The notes under the pieces were generated by a model. That model searched no databases and had not been told where the DNA came from. It worked only from the letters and a program-made list of their open reading frames with translations. Below are positions 1-5,260 of a stretch of 11,653 bases of DNA, one piece after another. Source of the stretch: Phytoactinopolyspora endophytica (GTDB lineage Bacteria > Actinomycetota > Actinomycetes > Jiangellales > Jiangellaceae); NCBI RefSeq assembly GCF_004138495.1, contig NZ_ML142855.1, positions 55,823 through 67,475 on the forward strand. Reading direction: 5' to 3'. How positions within the stretch are numbered: position 1 is the first letter of the stretch; each line of letters starts with the position of its first letter. The translations under genes were made by a program, and so were the position numbers.

Positions 1-1
1 C

Positions 2-850
2 CGTCGCCTGCGGCCGCTCGACCGCGAGAACCTGACGTAGGGCGTCCGGATCGCCGGGCAGGTCGTCCGGGTACATGGTGGCCCACGCGCCCGAGGGAAG
101 AGACTCGTCCTGGAGCACCTCGCCCTCCGGGCCGGGTCTGCCTTCCTCGTCCCACGCGCGTCGGTAGGCCTCGCTCGGGAACTGCGGTTCGCCGCCTACC
201 TCCCGCACGGACACGCTCCCGTCGGAATGCCGGGTGAGGTCGCGCTTGACGGGGATGACAGCGGTGGTGACGCTGCTCGCCGCCTCCTGCCCGCCGGTCG
301 CTTCGCCGCCGACCCCTTCGCCAGCGAGCCCTTCACCTTCGCCGCCTTCGCCGGCGGCGCCTTCACCTTCAACCGGCCCCTCTGACGTCCCATCGCCGGC
401 GGGGTTGTCGGCGGTGACGGCCAGCGACCAGCGCTCCGTGCGGATTGTGATGTCCCCACGCCGCTCGTCTTCAGCGGCGTCGGTGGATGTCTCGGCCCGG
501 CCGGCAAGCGCGCGCAGCAGGTCGGAGGCAGGTTCGCCCTCGGCCGTCTCGTGCCCGATGAGCGTGGGGGTGGCGGCCTGAGCCACACCGAGATCCGGGC
601 GGAGGATGTCGGCCGTCACCAGAGACAGCGCGACGAGTACGCCCGCGACCGCCATCGCCAGGCCGGTTCGGACGAGCTGTAGCCGGGGCCGCTTCCACGG
701 GGGACGCGGCCGGACCGGTCGCGTCTCTGACTCGTGCGTGTCCCGGGCGATCGTCTCGAGCAGATCACGGATGGCGCGTTCGCGATGCGGAGGAAGCTGA
801 CCGGACGGTGGCAGCTCGGCGCTGCTCAAACGAAGGGTCGCTGAAGTCAT
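2..850 (-). CDS. Sigma-factor-linked membrane protein, CU044_5270-like (3' end cut off by window edge)
   Basis: The first 283 residues are present and the reading frame is still open at the window edge. Residues 1-59 are charged and probably cytoplasmic. Residues about 60-83 form one hydrophobic membrane segment (LAMAVAGVLVALSLVTADIL), which would put the rest outside the cell. Residues 93-142 (ATPTLIGH, LLRALAGRAE, ITIRTERWSL) resemble the start of the CU044_5270 family, which commonly sits beside ECF sigma genes. Residues about 152-188 are an unusual Gly/Glu-rich stretch from a GC-rich short repeat. The ATG at 850 lies 4 bases after the sigma factor stop, with GGGAGG upstream as a ribosome site, so the two genes are probably cotranscribed. 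A role as regulator or target of the sigma factor is inferred from position. I see no HxxxCxxC zinc anti-sigma motif in the part present. Confidence 0.7.
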   Translation of the reverse strand, partial: MTSATLRLSSAELPPSGQLPPHRERAIRDLLETIARDTHESETRPVRPRPPWKRPRLQLVRTGLAMAVAGVLVALSLVTADILRPDLGVAQAATPTLIGHETAEGEPASDLLRALAGRAETSTDAAEDERRGDITIRTERWSLAVTADNPAGDGTSEGPVEGEGAAGEGGEGEGLAGEGVGGEATGGQEAASSVTTAVIPVKRDLTRHSDGSVSVREVGGEPQFPSEAYRRAWDEEGRPGPEGEVLQDESLPSGAWATMYPDDLPGDPDALRQVLAVERPQAT

Positions 851-854
851 GGAA

Positions 855-1490
855 CTACGTCGCCTCCCGGGTCGGATGAGCGTGCATGGCCGGCCGGGAC
901 GTCATTGGTCGGGCAGCGCCTTCCATCAAGCGGCGGAGATGTTCGTGTGCACGAGTCAGCCGGGACCGGACCGTCCTGACCGGGATCCCGAGCGCGACGG
1001 CTGCCTCGGCGGCGGTGCGTTCACCCCAGACGCACAGGGCGAGAACCTCCTGCTCGCGTTGGGGTAGACGCCGGAAAACCCGGAGAATCTCCTGCATCTG
1101 CCGTTCGGCCTCGACTCGGGCCGCGTGATTCTCGTCGGGCTGCTCTTCGATGACCGCCGGAGGGAGTTTCGCGAGCAGACTGCGGTGTCGCCGTACCGCG
1201 CGAGCGCTGTTCCGGGCCACCTGAGACGCGATGCCGAGCAGCCAGGGCACGACGGTATCCCCGTTGCCGGCGAATTGGGCCCGCTGGCGCCAGGCCTCCA
1301 GGAAGACCACGGTCGTGAGATCCTCGGCGATATCCCAGCTGCCGGTCAGGCGGAAACAGAAGGTGTAGACGGTATGAGAGTGACGGGTGAAGAGATCGCC
1401 GAACGCTGCGGGATCGCCCTTCCGGGCGCGCGACCACAGCTGTTCGTCACTGGGCCCCCGCTCGGTTGTCCCGGGCTCTACCACACTCAT
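855..1490 (-). CDS. ECF-type RNA polymerase sigma factor
   Basis: A 211-residue protein of normal ECF sigma length. Region 2 covers roughly residues 26-95: DLFTRHSHTVYTFCFRLTG, then DIAEDLTTVVFLEAW, where the core-binding and -10-reading helices lie. Region 4 covers about 135-187, with LPQREQEVLAL and a helix-turn-helix containing AEAAVALGIPVRTVRSRLTRA that would read the -35 element. The start chosen is the ATG at 1490 (MSVVEPG). The frame stays open to 1787, but the upstream part would overlap divergent dapE and does not look like sigma sequence. A purine-rich GGTGGG stretch lies about 15 bases upstream; a TTG one codon earlier is also possible. The membrane-protein gene follows after 4 bases, so the two likely form one signalling operon. 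The signal and the regulon cannot be read from the sequence. Confidence 0.9.
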   Translation of the reverse strand: MSVVEPGTTERGPSDEQLWSRARKGDPAAFGDLFTRHSHTVYTFCFRLTGSWDIAEDLTTVVFLEAWRQRAQFAGNGDTVVPWLLGIASQVARNSARAVRRHRSLLAKLPPAVIEEQPDENHAARVEAERQMQEILRVFRRLPQREQEVLALCVWGERTAAEAAVALGIPVRTVRSRLTRAHEHLRRLMEGAARPMTSRPAMHAHPTREAT

Positions 1491-1561
1491 CAAGTCAATG
1501 GTGTACCACCCACCGCGGAAAACCAAACTGTGAACAATAAAACCGCAGGTCAGCGTTGATG

Positions 1562-1567
1562 TAGGGT
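1562..1567 (+). promoter_or_regulatory. -10 box of a leaderless dapE promoter
   Basis: TAGGGT fits the actinobacterial TANNNT -10 pattern and ends exactly 7 bases before the GTG start of dapE. That places transcription initiation at or next to the start codon. There is no Shine-Dalgarno sequence between the box and the GTG, consistent with a leaderless mRNA. No clear -35 element is visible 16-18 bases upstream. Confidence 0.6.
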
Positions 1568-1574
1568 AGCGGGC

Positions 1575-2642
1575 GTGAACCCGCGACTCGACCTGAACCT
1601 GGCGGCACCCGAGCTGACCGCGGCGATCTGCGACATCGCGTCGGTCAGCGGCGACGAACGTGCCCTGGCCGACGCCGTCGAGCTGGCCCTGCGTGAGTGC
1701 GAGCATCTCACCGTGGACCGCGACGGCGACTCTGTCATCGCTCGAACCGGCGATCAGGAGGCCGGCCGCGTCGTGGTGGCCGGGCATCTCGACACCGTTC
1801 CGATAGCGAGCAATGTCCCCACCAAGCGTGACGGCGACATCTTGTGGGGGCGGGGGACCGTGGACATGAAGGGCGGAGTCGCCGTCATGCTGCGCCTTGC
1901 CGCGCGGGTGACGGCGCCGATGCGGCCGGTGACCTACGTTTTCTACGACAACGAGGAGGTCGAGGCAGAGCGGAACGGCTTAGGGCGGATCAGCCGGACG
2001 AACCGGGAATGGCTCCGTGGCGACTTCGCTGTGCTCATGGAGCCGACGTCGGCGATGGTCGAGGGCGGTTGCAACGGAACCCTGCGGGCACGGGTCACGG
2101 TCCGAGGCAACGCCGCGCACAGCGCTCGCTGGTGGATGGGGAGTAACGCGATCCACGACGCGGGGGCCGTTCTGGATCGCCTCAACGCATACCAGCCGGC
2201 ACAGGTGGAGGTCGACGGCCTAGTCTACCGTGAAGGCCTGAACGCGGTGGCCATCGAGGGTGGAATCGCCGGAAATGTCATCCCGGACCGGTGCGCGATC
2301 TCGATCAACTACCGGTTCGCCCCGGACAAGAACGAGGATGAGGCGTTCGCTCACGTGCGCGAGGTGTTGGACGGATTCGAGACCGAGCTGACCGACAGTG
2401 CCCCGGCCGCCCGACCCGGCCTGGACAGACCCGCGGCGAGGGAGTTCGTCGCAGCCGTCGGCGGGGAGCCGCGGGCCAAGGAGGGCTGGACTGACGTCGC
2501 GCGTTTCTCCAGCCTGGGCATTCCTGCCATCAACTACGGCCCCGGGGACCCGCAGCTCGCGCACGCCGACGACGAGCAGGTCGACGTCCGGGAGATCATC
2601 GAGTGCGAGAACCGCATGCGCACGTGGCTGGCGCATCCGTAG
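1575..2642 (+). CDS. dapE: Succinyl-diaminopimelate desuccinylase
   Basis: M20-family metallohydrolase of 355 residues, the usual length for actinobacterial DapE. It would hydrolyse N-succinyl-L,L-diaminopimelate to L,L-diaminopimelate in the lysine and peptidoglycan precursor pathway in the cytoplasm. The dinuclear zinc site is complete: H71 and D73 in GHLDTVP, D98 in VDMKGG, catalytic E127 and metal ligand E128 in YDNEEVE, E156 in MEPT, and H330 in LAHADDEQ. The dimerisation-domain histidine H182 lies in AAHSAR. The GTG start sits 7 bases behind a TAGGGT box and lacks a ribosome site, suggesting a leaderless transcript. The gene is divergent from the sigma factor gene and converges on the folP paralogue, with 18 bases between stops and no evident terminator. 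In M. tuberculosis dapE occupies the matching place in this neighbourhood (Rv1202). A related M20 peptidase activity is the only real alternative. Confidence 0.93.
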   Translation: MNPRLDLNLAAPELTAAICDIASVSGDERALADAVELALRECEHLTVDRDGDSVIARTGDQEAGRVVVAGHLDTVPIASNVPTKRDGDILWGRGTVDMKGGVAVMLRLAARVTAPMRPVTYVFYDNEEVEAERNGLGRISRTNREWLRGDFAVLMEPTSAMVEGGCNGTLRARVTVRGNAAHSARWWMGSNAIHDAGAVLDRLNAYQPAQVEVDGLVYREGLNAVAIEGGIAGNVIPDRCAISINYRFAPDKNEDEAFAHVREVLDGFETELTDSAPAARPGLDRPAAREFVAAVGGEPRAKEGWTDVARFSSLGIPAINYGPGDPQLAHADDEQVDVREIIECENRMRTWLAHP

Positions 2643-2660
2643 CGTGGTCGGTGAGGAACG

Positions 2661-3548
2661 TTAGCCGAGCCCGCGCTGAGGAGCCCGGGGTGGCAGGTCG
2701 CCATTGATCGCGGCGACCATGTCCAGCACCTGCCGGGTGGCCGCGACATCGTGTACCCGGAACACGCGCGCGCCCTGCCACGCGGCGACGGCGGTGGCGG
2801 CGAGTGTGCCGTGCAGACGTTCCGACACCGGCAGGTCGAGCGTCTCGCCGACGAAGTCCTTCCGGGAGAGGCTGACCAGAACCGGCCATCCGGTGTCGAC
2901 GAGCTCGTCGAGGCGGCGGGTCACCTCCAGCGAATGGTAGGTGTTCTTGCCGAAGTCGTGGGTCGGGTCGACGAGTACGGCGTCGGGGCGGACTCCGGCG
3001 TCGACGGCCCGCTGCGCCAGCTCGGTCGTGCCGGCGACCACGTCGGCCATCACGTCGTCGTAGGTGACACCCCGCGGGTCGGTCCGCGGCGCGTGGCCGC
3101 CCGTGTGGCTGCAGACCAGGCCGGCACCCCAGCGTGCGGCGACGACTGCGAGGCCGGGGTCGGCGGCGGCCCACGCGTCGTTGACGAGATGCGCTCCCGC
3201 CTCGCACAGGACATCGGCGACCCCAGCACGGTACGTGTCTACGCTGATCACGATGCCGGGATGGCGGCTGCGGATCTCGGCCACGATTCCGGCGGTGCGG
3301 TCGATCTCCTCGGCTTCGCTGACCGGCGGGCCGTCGCCGGCCTTCACGCCGCCGATGTCGATGATGTCCGCTCCTTCGTCGATGACCTGCTCGACCCGGT
3401 TCCACGCTTGATTGAACTCGAAGGTAGCGCCCCTGTCGTAGAACGAGTCAGGGGTGCGGTTCACGATCGCCATCACGGCGAACGTTGCGGGGCTGAAGGT
3501 CGACGACCCAAGCCGCAAGACGGAGGCGTCACGTGGCACGATCAGCAT
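2661..3548 (-). CDS. folP2: Dihydropteroate synthase-family protein, FolP2 type
   Basis: A 295-residue TIM-barrel protein of the pterin-binding family. Conserved landmarks are IVNRTPDSF (28-36), ISVDTYRAGVA with D104 (101-111), VND (122-124), SLSRKDFVG (226-234) and RVHDV near residue 266. Two signatures deviate from canonical DHPS: loop 2 reads DIGGVKAGDG instead of DIGGESTRPG, and the late loop reads DPTHDFGKN instead of DPGIGFGKT. M. tuberculosis FolP2 (Rv1207) has the same GGVKAG form and, from memory, was reported not to act as a dihydropteroate synthase, so folate synthesis should not be assumed. The ATG at 3548 is chosen because AAGAGGA lies 8 bases upstream; the open frame extends 20 codons further to 3608, with Thr/Ala-rich sequence. 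That ribosome site lies inside the divergent DivIVA-domain gene. The gene converges on dapE. Confidence 0.87.
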   Translation of the reverse strand: MLIVPRDASVLRLGSSTFSPATFAVMAIVNRTPDSFYDRGATFEFNQAWNRVEQVIDEGADIIDIGGVKAGDGPPVSEAEEIDRTAGIVAEIRSRHPGIVISVDTYRAGVADVLCEAGAHLVNDAWAAADPGLAVVAARWGAGLVCSHTGGHAPRTDPRGVTYDDVMADVVAGTTELAQRAVDAGVRPDAVLVDPTHDFGKNTYHSLEVTRRLDELVDTGWPVLVSLSRKDFVGETLDLPVSERLHGTLAATAVAAWQGARVFRVHDVAATRQVLDMVAAINGDLPPRAPQRGLG

Positions 3549-3549
3549 T

Positions 3550-3882
3550 ATGTATGTCCTCTTCGTCGTCGTCGCAGCCGCGGTGCTCTTCGCGGTGGTC
3601 GCGGTCACCTTCGGACGCGGTGACCTGATGGACGAGGAGCCGCCTGTCGTGGCTGGTCCGGAGCTGGGTGAGCAGCCGCTTCGTGCTGATGACCTCGGTA
3701 ACCTGCGGTTTTCGGTCGCGGTCCGCGGCTACCGGATGGACCAGGTCGACGCGGTGATCAGCCGGCTCGGCACCGAGCTCGCCCAGCGTGACCGGCACAT
3801 CGCCGAGCTCGAAGAGCAGATGGAGCAGATCTCGGCCGCCCCGCCCCGTCCACGGCCCCCGTGGACCGGGGACCGACCGTGA
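3550..3882 (+). CDS. Small membrane-anchored DivIVA-domain protein
   Basis: A 110-residue protein. Residues 2-20 (YVLFVVVAAAVLFAVVAVT) form a single N-terminal membrane helix. Residues about 46-75 (ADDLGNLRFSVAVRGYRMD, then QVDAVISRL) carry the short DivIVA-type motif, with the typical RGY and VD. Residues 75-95 (ELAQRDRHIAELEEQMEQI) look like a short coiled coil, and the tail is proline- and arginine-rich. The same kind of gene sits beside folP2, gpgS and tag in mycobacteria (Rv1209). A cell-pole or envelope-associated scaffold role is inferred from the DivIVA motif only. The ATG at 3550 is one base from the divergent folP2-like ATG. There is no Shine-Dalgarno upstream. CACGAT ending 7 bases before the ATG could be a weak -10 of a leaderless promoter. 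The region after the stop (3883-3974) shows no strong terminator. Confidence 0.85.
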   Translation: MYVLFVVVAAAVLFAVVAVTFGRGDLMDEEPPVVAGPELGEQPLRADDLGNLRFSVAVRGYRMDQVDAVISRLGTELAQRDRHIAELEEQMEQISAAPPRPRPPWTGDRP

Positions 3883-3974
3883 CCCGGCGTCCGGGCGAGA
3901 TGTGGGTGTGACGGCACGTCGAGGCCCGCGGACGGCTAAGCGGGAGGCGTGCATGAGGACGCTGGGCAGGTCGT

Positions 3975-4562
3975 TTAACGGTATGCGCAGCCTTCGAGGT
4001 GGTCGTTGACGAGGCCGGCCGCCTGCATGGTGGCATATGCGGTGGTGGGGCCGACGAATACGAATCCTCGTTGTTTCAGTGCGCGGGCGAGCGTCTTCGA
4101 TTCGGTGGTCACGGCGGGAACGTCATCCAGCGTGCGTGGGGTGGGAAGCCCGTCCCGGTCCGGTGCGAACGACCAGATCAGCCGGTCCAGGGCGGCGTCG
4201 CCGTCCTGCTCGCGCAGCTGCTGTAATGCTCGTGCGTTGGTGACGGCGGCGTTGATCTTCGCTCGGTTCCGCACGATGGAGGCGTCGGCCATCAACCGGG
4301 CCACGTCGGCCTCGCCGAATCCGGCGACGACGGCGGGATCGAACCCGGCGAACGCCTGCCGGAACGCTGCCCGTTTCCGCAGGATGGTCAGCCACGACAG
4401 GCCGGACTGGAACCCTTCCAGGGTAAGGCGTTCGTATAGCGCAACGTCGCCGCGCACCGGTCTGCCCCACTCCTCGTCGTGGTAGGCGATGTAGTCCGGT
4501 GTACCGAGCGCCCACGGGCACCGGGGAGCGCCGTCGGGCCCGTCCTGTGCTTCACCGGTCAT
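3975..4562 (-). CDS. tag: DNA-3-methyladenine glycosylase I
   Basis: A 195-residue protein matching Tag, the base-excision enzyme that removes N3-methyladenine from alkylated DNA. The Tag-specific zinc site is intact: C15 in CPWA, H28 in YIAYHDEEWG, and H188 and C192 in NDHLEGC. These are spaced as in E. coli Tag (C4, H17, H175, C179). The catalytic-pocket glutamate is E49 in TLEG, followed by FQSGLSWLTILRKR. The C-terminal half contains KTLARALKQRGFVFVGPTT, also typical. The ATG at 4562 has a very strong ribosome site: GGAGGAGGAGG ending about 10 bases upstream. The gene is divergent from the DUF3117 gene and tail-to-tail with the DivIVA-domain gene. A partial SOS-box-like sequence lies about 110 bases upstream, at 4670-4685. 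The M. tuberculosis counterpart, tagA (Rv1210), has the same DUF3117 neighbour. Confidence 0.95.
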   Translation of the reverse strand: MTGEAQDGPDGAPRCPWALGTPDYIAYHDEEWGRPVRGDVALYERLTLEGFQSGLSWLTILRKRAAFRQAFAGFDPAVVAGFGEADVARLMADASIVRNRAKINAAVTNARALQQLREQDGDAALDRLIWSFAPDRDGLPTPRTLDDVPAVTTESKTLARALKQRGFVFVGPTTAYATMQAAGLVNDHLEGCAYR

Positions 4563-4669
4563 CTATGGCGCACCTCCTCCTCCGGCGGACGTCGTGTCTG
4601 CCGGTTGTGTACAGACCCGTGTCTGGGCGTGCTGAGCAGACCCATTCGAACGGCCTGGTTGCCAAGTCT

Positions 4670-4685
4670 TCGAACTAGTGTACGG
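4670..4685. promoter_or_regulatory. Possible degenerate LexA (SOS) box upstream of tag
   Basis: TCGAAC-tagt-GTACGG matches the actinobacterial LexA consensus TCGAAC-N4-GTTCGA at 10 of 12 fixed positions. It lies about 110 bases upstream of tag, a DNA-repair gene, which makes it worth noting. The second half-site is degenerate and the distance from the tag start is long, so this is a weak candidate. Confidence 0.25.
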
Positions 4686-4815
4686 CACACTGGGGCCATT
4701 GCCGGGGGTCTCGGTGCCAGCCGATCGACAGGCGACCGGAGGAGTCCGTACGCTCATAGCAACGGTTTTTCCACTCCAGTTGGCGGCTGACTCCACCCTT
4801 CGCAGCCGGATGCGG

Positions 4816-4821
4816 GATAAT
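4816..4821 (+). promoter_or_regulatory. Possible -10 box of the DUF3117 gene
   Basis: GATAAT matches the TATAAT -10 consensus at 5 of 6 positions. It lies about 85 bases before the ATG of the DUF3117 gene, which would give a leader of about 77 bases containing the hairpin at 4850-4872. No -35 element is visible at the expected spacing. Confidence 0.35.
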
Positions 4822-4849
4822 GTGACGGTTCGTGACGTGCACGGGTGCG

Positions 4850-4872
4850 GCCTTCTGGACCAGTCAGAAGGC
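4850..4872 (+). promoter_or_regulatory. Perfect 8-bp hairpin in the leader of the DUF3117 gene
   Basis: GCCTTCTG (4850-4857) and CAGAAGGC (4865-4872) are perfect reverse complements separated by a 7-base loop. The direct repeat GACGTGCA flanks the hairpin on both sides (4834-4841 and 4873-4880). The CCTTC of the left arm can alternatively pair with the GAAGG of the ribosome site at 4891-4895, so two exclusive structures are possible. It could equally be a protein-binding dyad in DNA. There is no T-run after it, so it does not look like an intrinsic terminator. Confidence 0.45.
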
Positions 4873-4904
4873 GACGTGCATGCCTGACAGGAAGGAGTGC
4901 GCGG

Positions 4905-5072
4905 ATGGCGGCGATGAAGCCGCGGACTGGCGACGGGCCGCTTGAGGTCACGAAGGAAGGGCGCGGGATCATCATGCGCGTCCCCCTTGAGGGCGGTGGG
5001 CGTCTCGTCGTCGAGATCTCGCTTGACGAGGCTCACGCGCTCAGCGATGCGCTGAAGGACGTCACTGGCTGA
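4905..5072 (+). CDS. DUF3117 domain-containing small protein
   Basis: A 55-residue protein starting MAAMKPRTGDGPLEVTKEG. It continues with the family-typical IIMRVPLEGGGRLVVEIS and ends DEAHALSDALKDVTG. This is the DUF3117 family, which is small and strongly conserved in actinobacteria (M. tuberculosis Rv1211); no biochemical function is known to me. The predicted fold is a short beta hairpin followed by one helix; there is no membrane segment or signal peptide. The ATG at 4905 is chosen over an upstream in-frame ATG at 4845 because GAAGGAG (4891-4897) lies 7 bases before it and family similarity begins there. The 5' leader contains a hairpin, and a strong intrinsic terminator follows about 55 bases after the stop. 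The gene is therefore probably transcribed alone. It is divergent from tag, as in mycobacteria. Confidence 0.92.
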   Translation: MAAMKPRTGDGPLEVTKEGRGIIMRVPLEGGGRLVVEISLDEAHALSDALKDVTG

Positions 5073-5126
5073 CGGGCATGACGGGTCCAACGTCGGTCCT
5101 CATGCTGATGACATAGAAACTCTCAT

Positions 5127-5163
5127 GCCCCGTCCGATGCGAAGGGAGATCGGGCGGGGCTTT
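5127..5163 (+). terminator. Intrinsic terminator after the DUF3117 gene
   Basis: GCCCCGTCCGAT (5127-5138) pairs with ATCGGGCGGGGC (5149-5160) as a 12-bp stem with one G-U pair and a 10-base loop. It is followed by TTTAG. The T-run is short, as is common in actinomycetes. It isolates the DUF3117 gene from pepA downstream. Confidence 0.75.
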
Positions 5164-5260
5164 AGAGTGTCCGGCAACGAGGTCGGCCTCCGCAGGCGCC
5201 GCATCCCGGCTCGGACCGGCGGTACGTCCGGCGCTCTTAATGTGCATGGATGGAGAGGTT

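Larger units (their letters stand above)
4563..4904. other. Divergent intergenic region between tag and the DUF3117 gene
   Basis: These 342 bases must hold the promoters of both flanking genes. On the tag side lie the strong GGAGG cluster and several CAGAC/GTCTG repeats, including the inverted pair CAGAC-ccgt-GTCTG at 4612-4625. In the middle are two TTCGAAC copies (4645-4651 and 4669-4675) and the interrupted palindrome AGTGT-acggc-ACACT at 4677-4691. On the DUF3117 side lie a possible -10 (GATAAT, 4816-4821) and a leader hairpin. No convincing protein-coding frame was found here. Confidence 0.6.

Noticed and set aside
300..395. Short tandem units as a CRISPR array or mobile-element repeat
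   Set aside because: The units are very short, without spacers, and keep the coding frame of the membrane protein.
1491..1787. N-terminal extension of the sigma factor frame
   Set aside because: It overlaps the divergent dapE gene and its promoter, and the added 99 residues do not resemble sigma factors.
2751..3623. Open frame of 290 codons on the plus strand
   Set aside because: It is antisense to the folP2-like gene, and its translation has no recognisable domain.
3883..3974. Possible terminator between the DivIVA-domain gene and tag
   Set aside because: The best hairpin (CCCGC with GCGGG) has only five pairs, a 10-base loop and no T-run, so it is too weak to call.
4612..4643. Cluster of CAGAC/GTCTG repeats as an operator for tag
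   Set aside because: The units are only five to seven bases long and irregularly spaced; no known regulator site matches.
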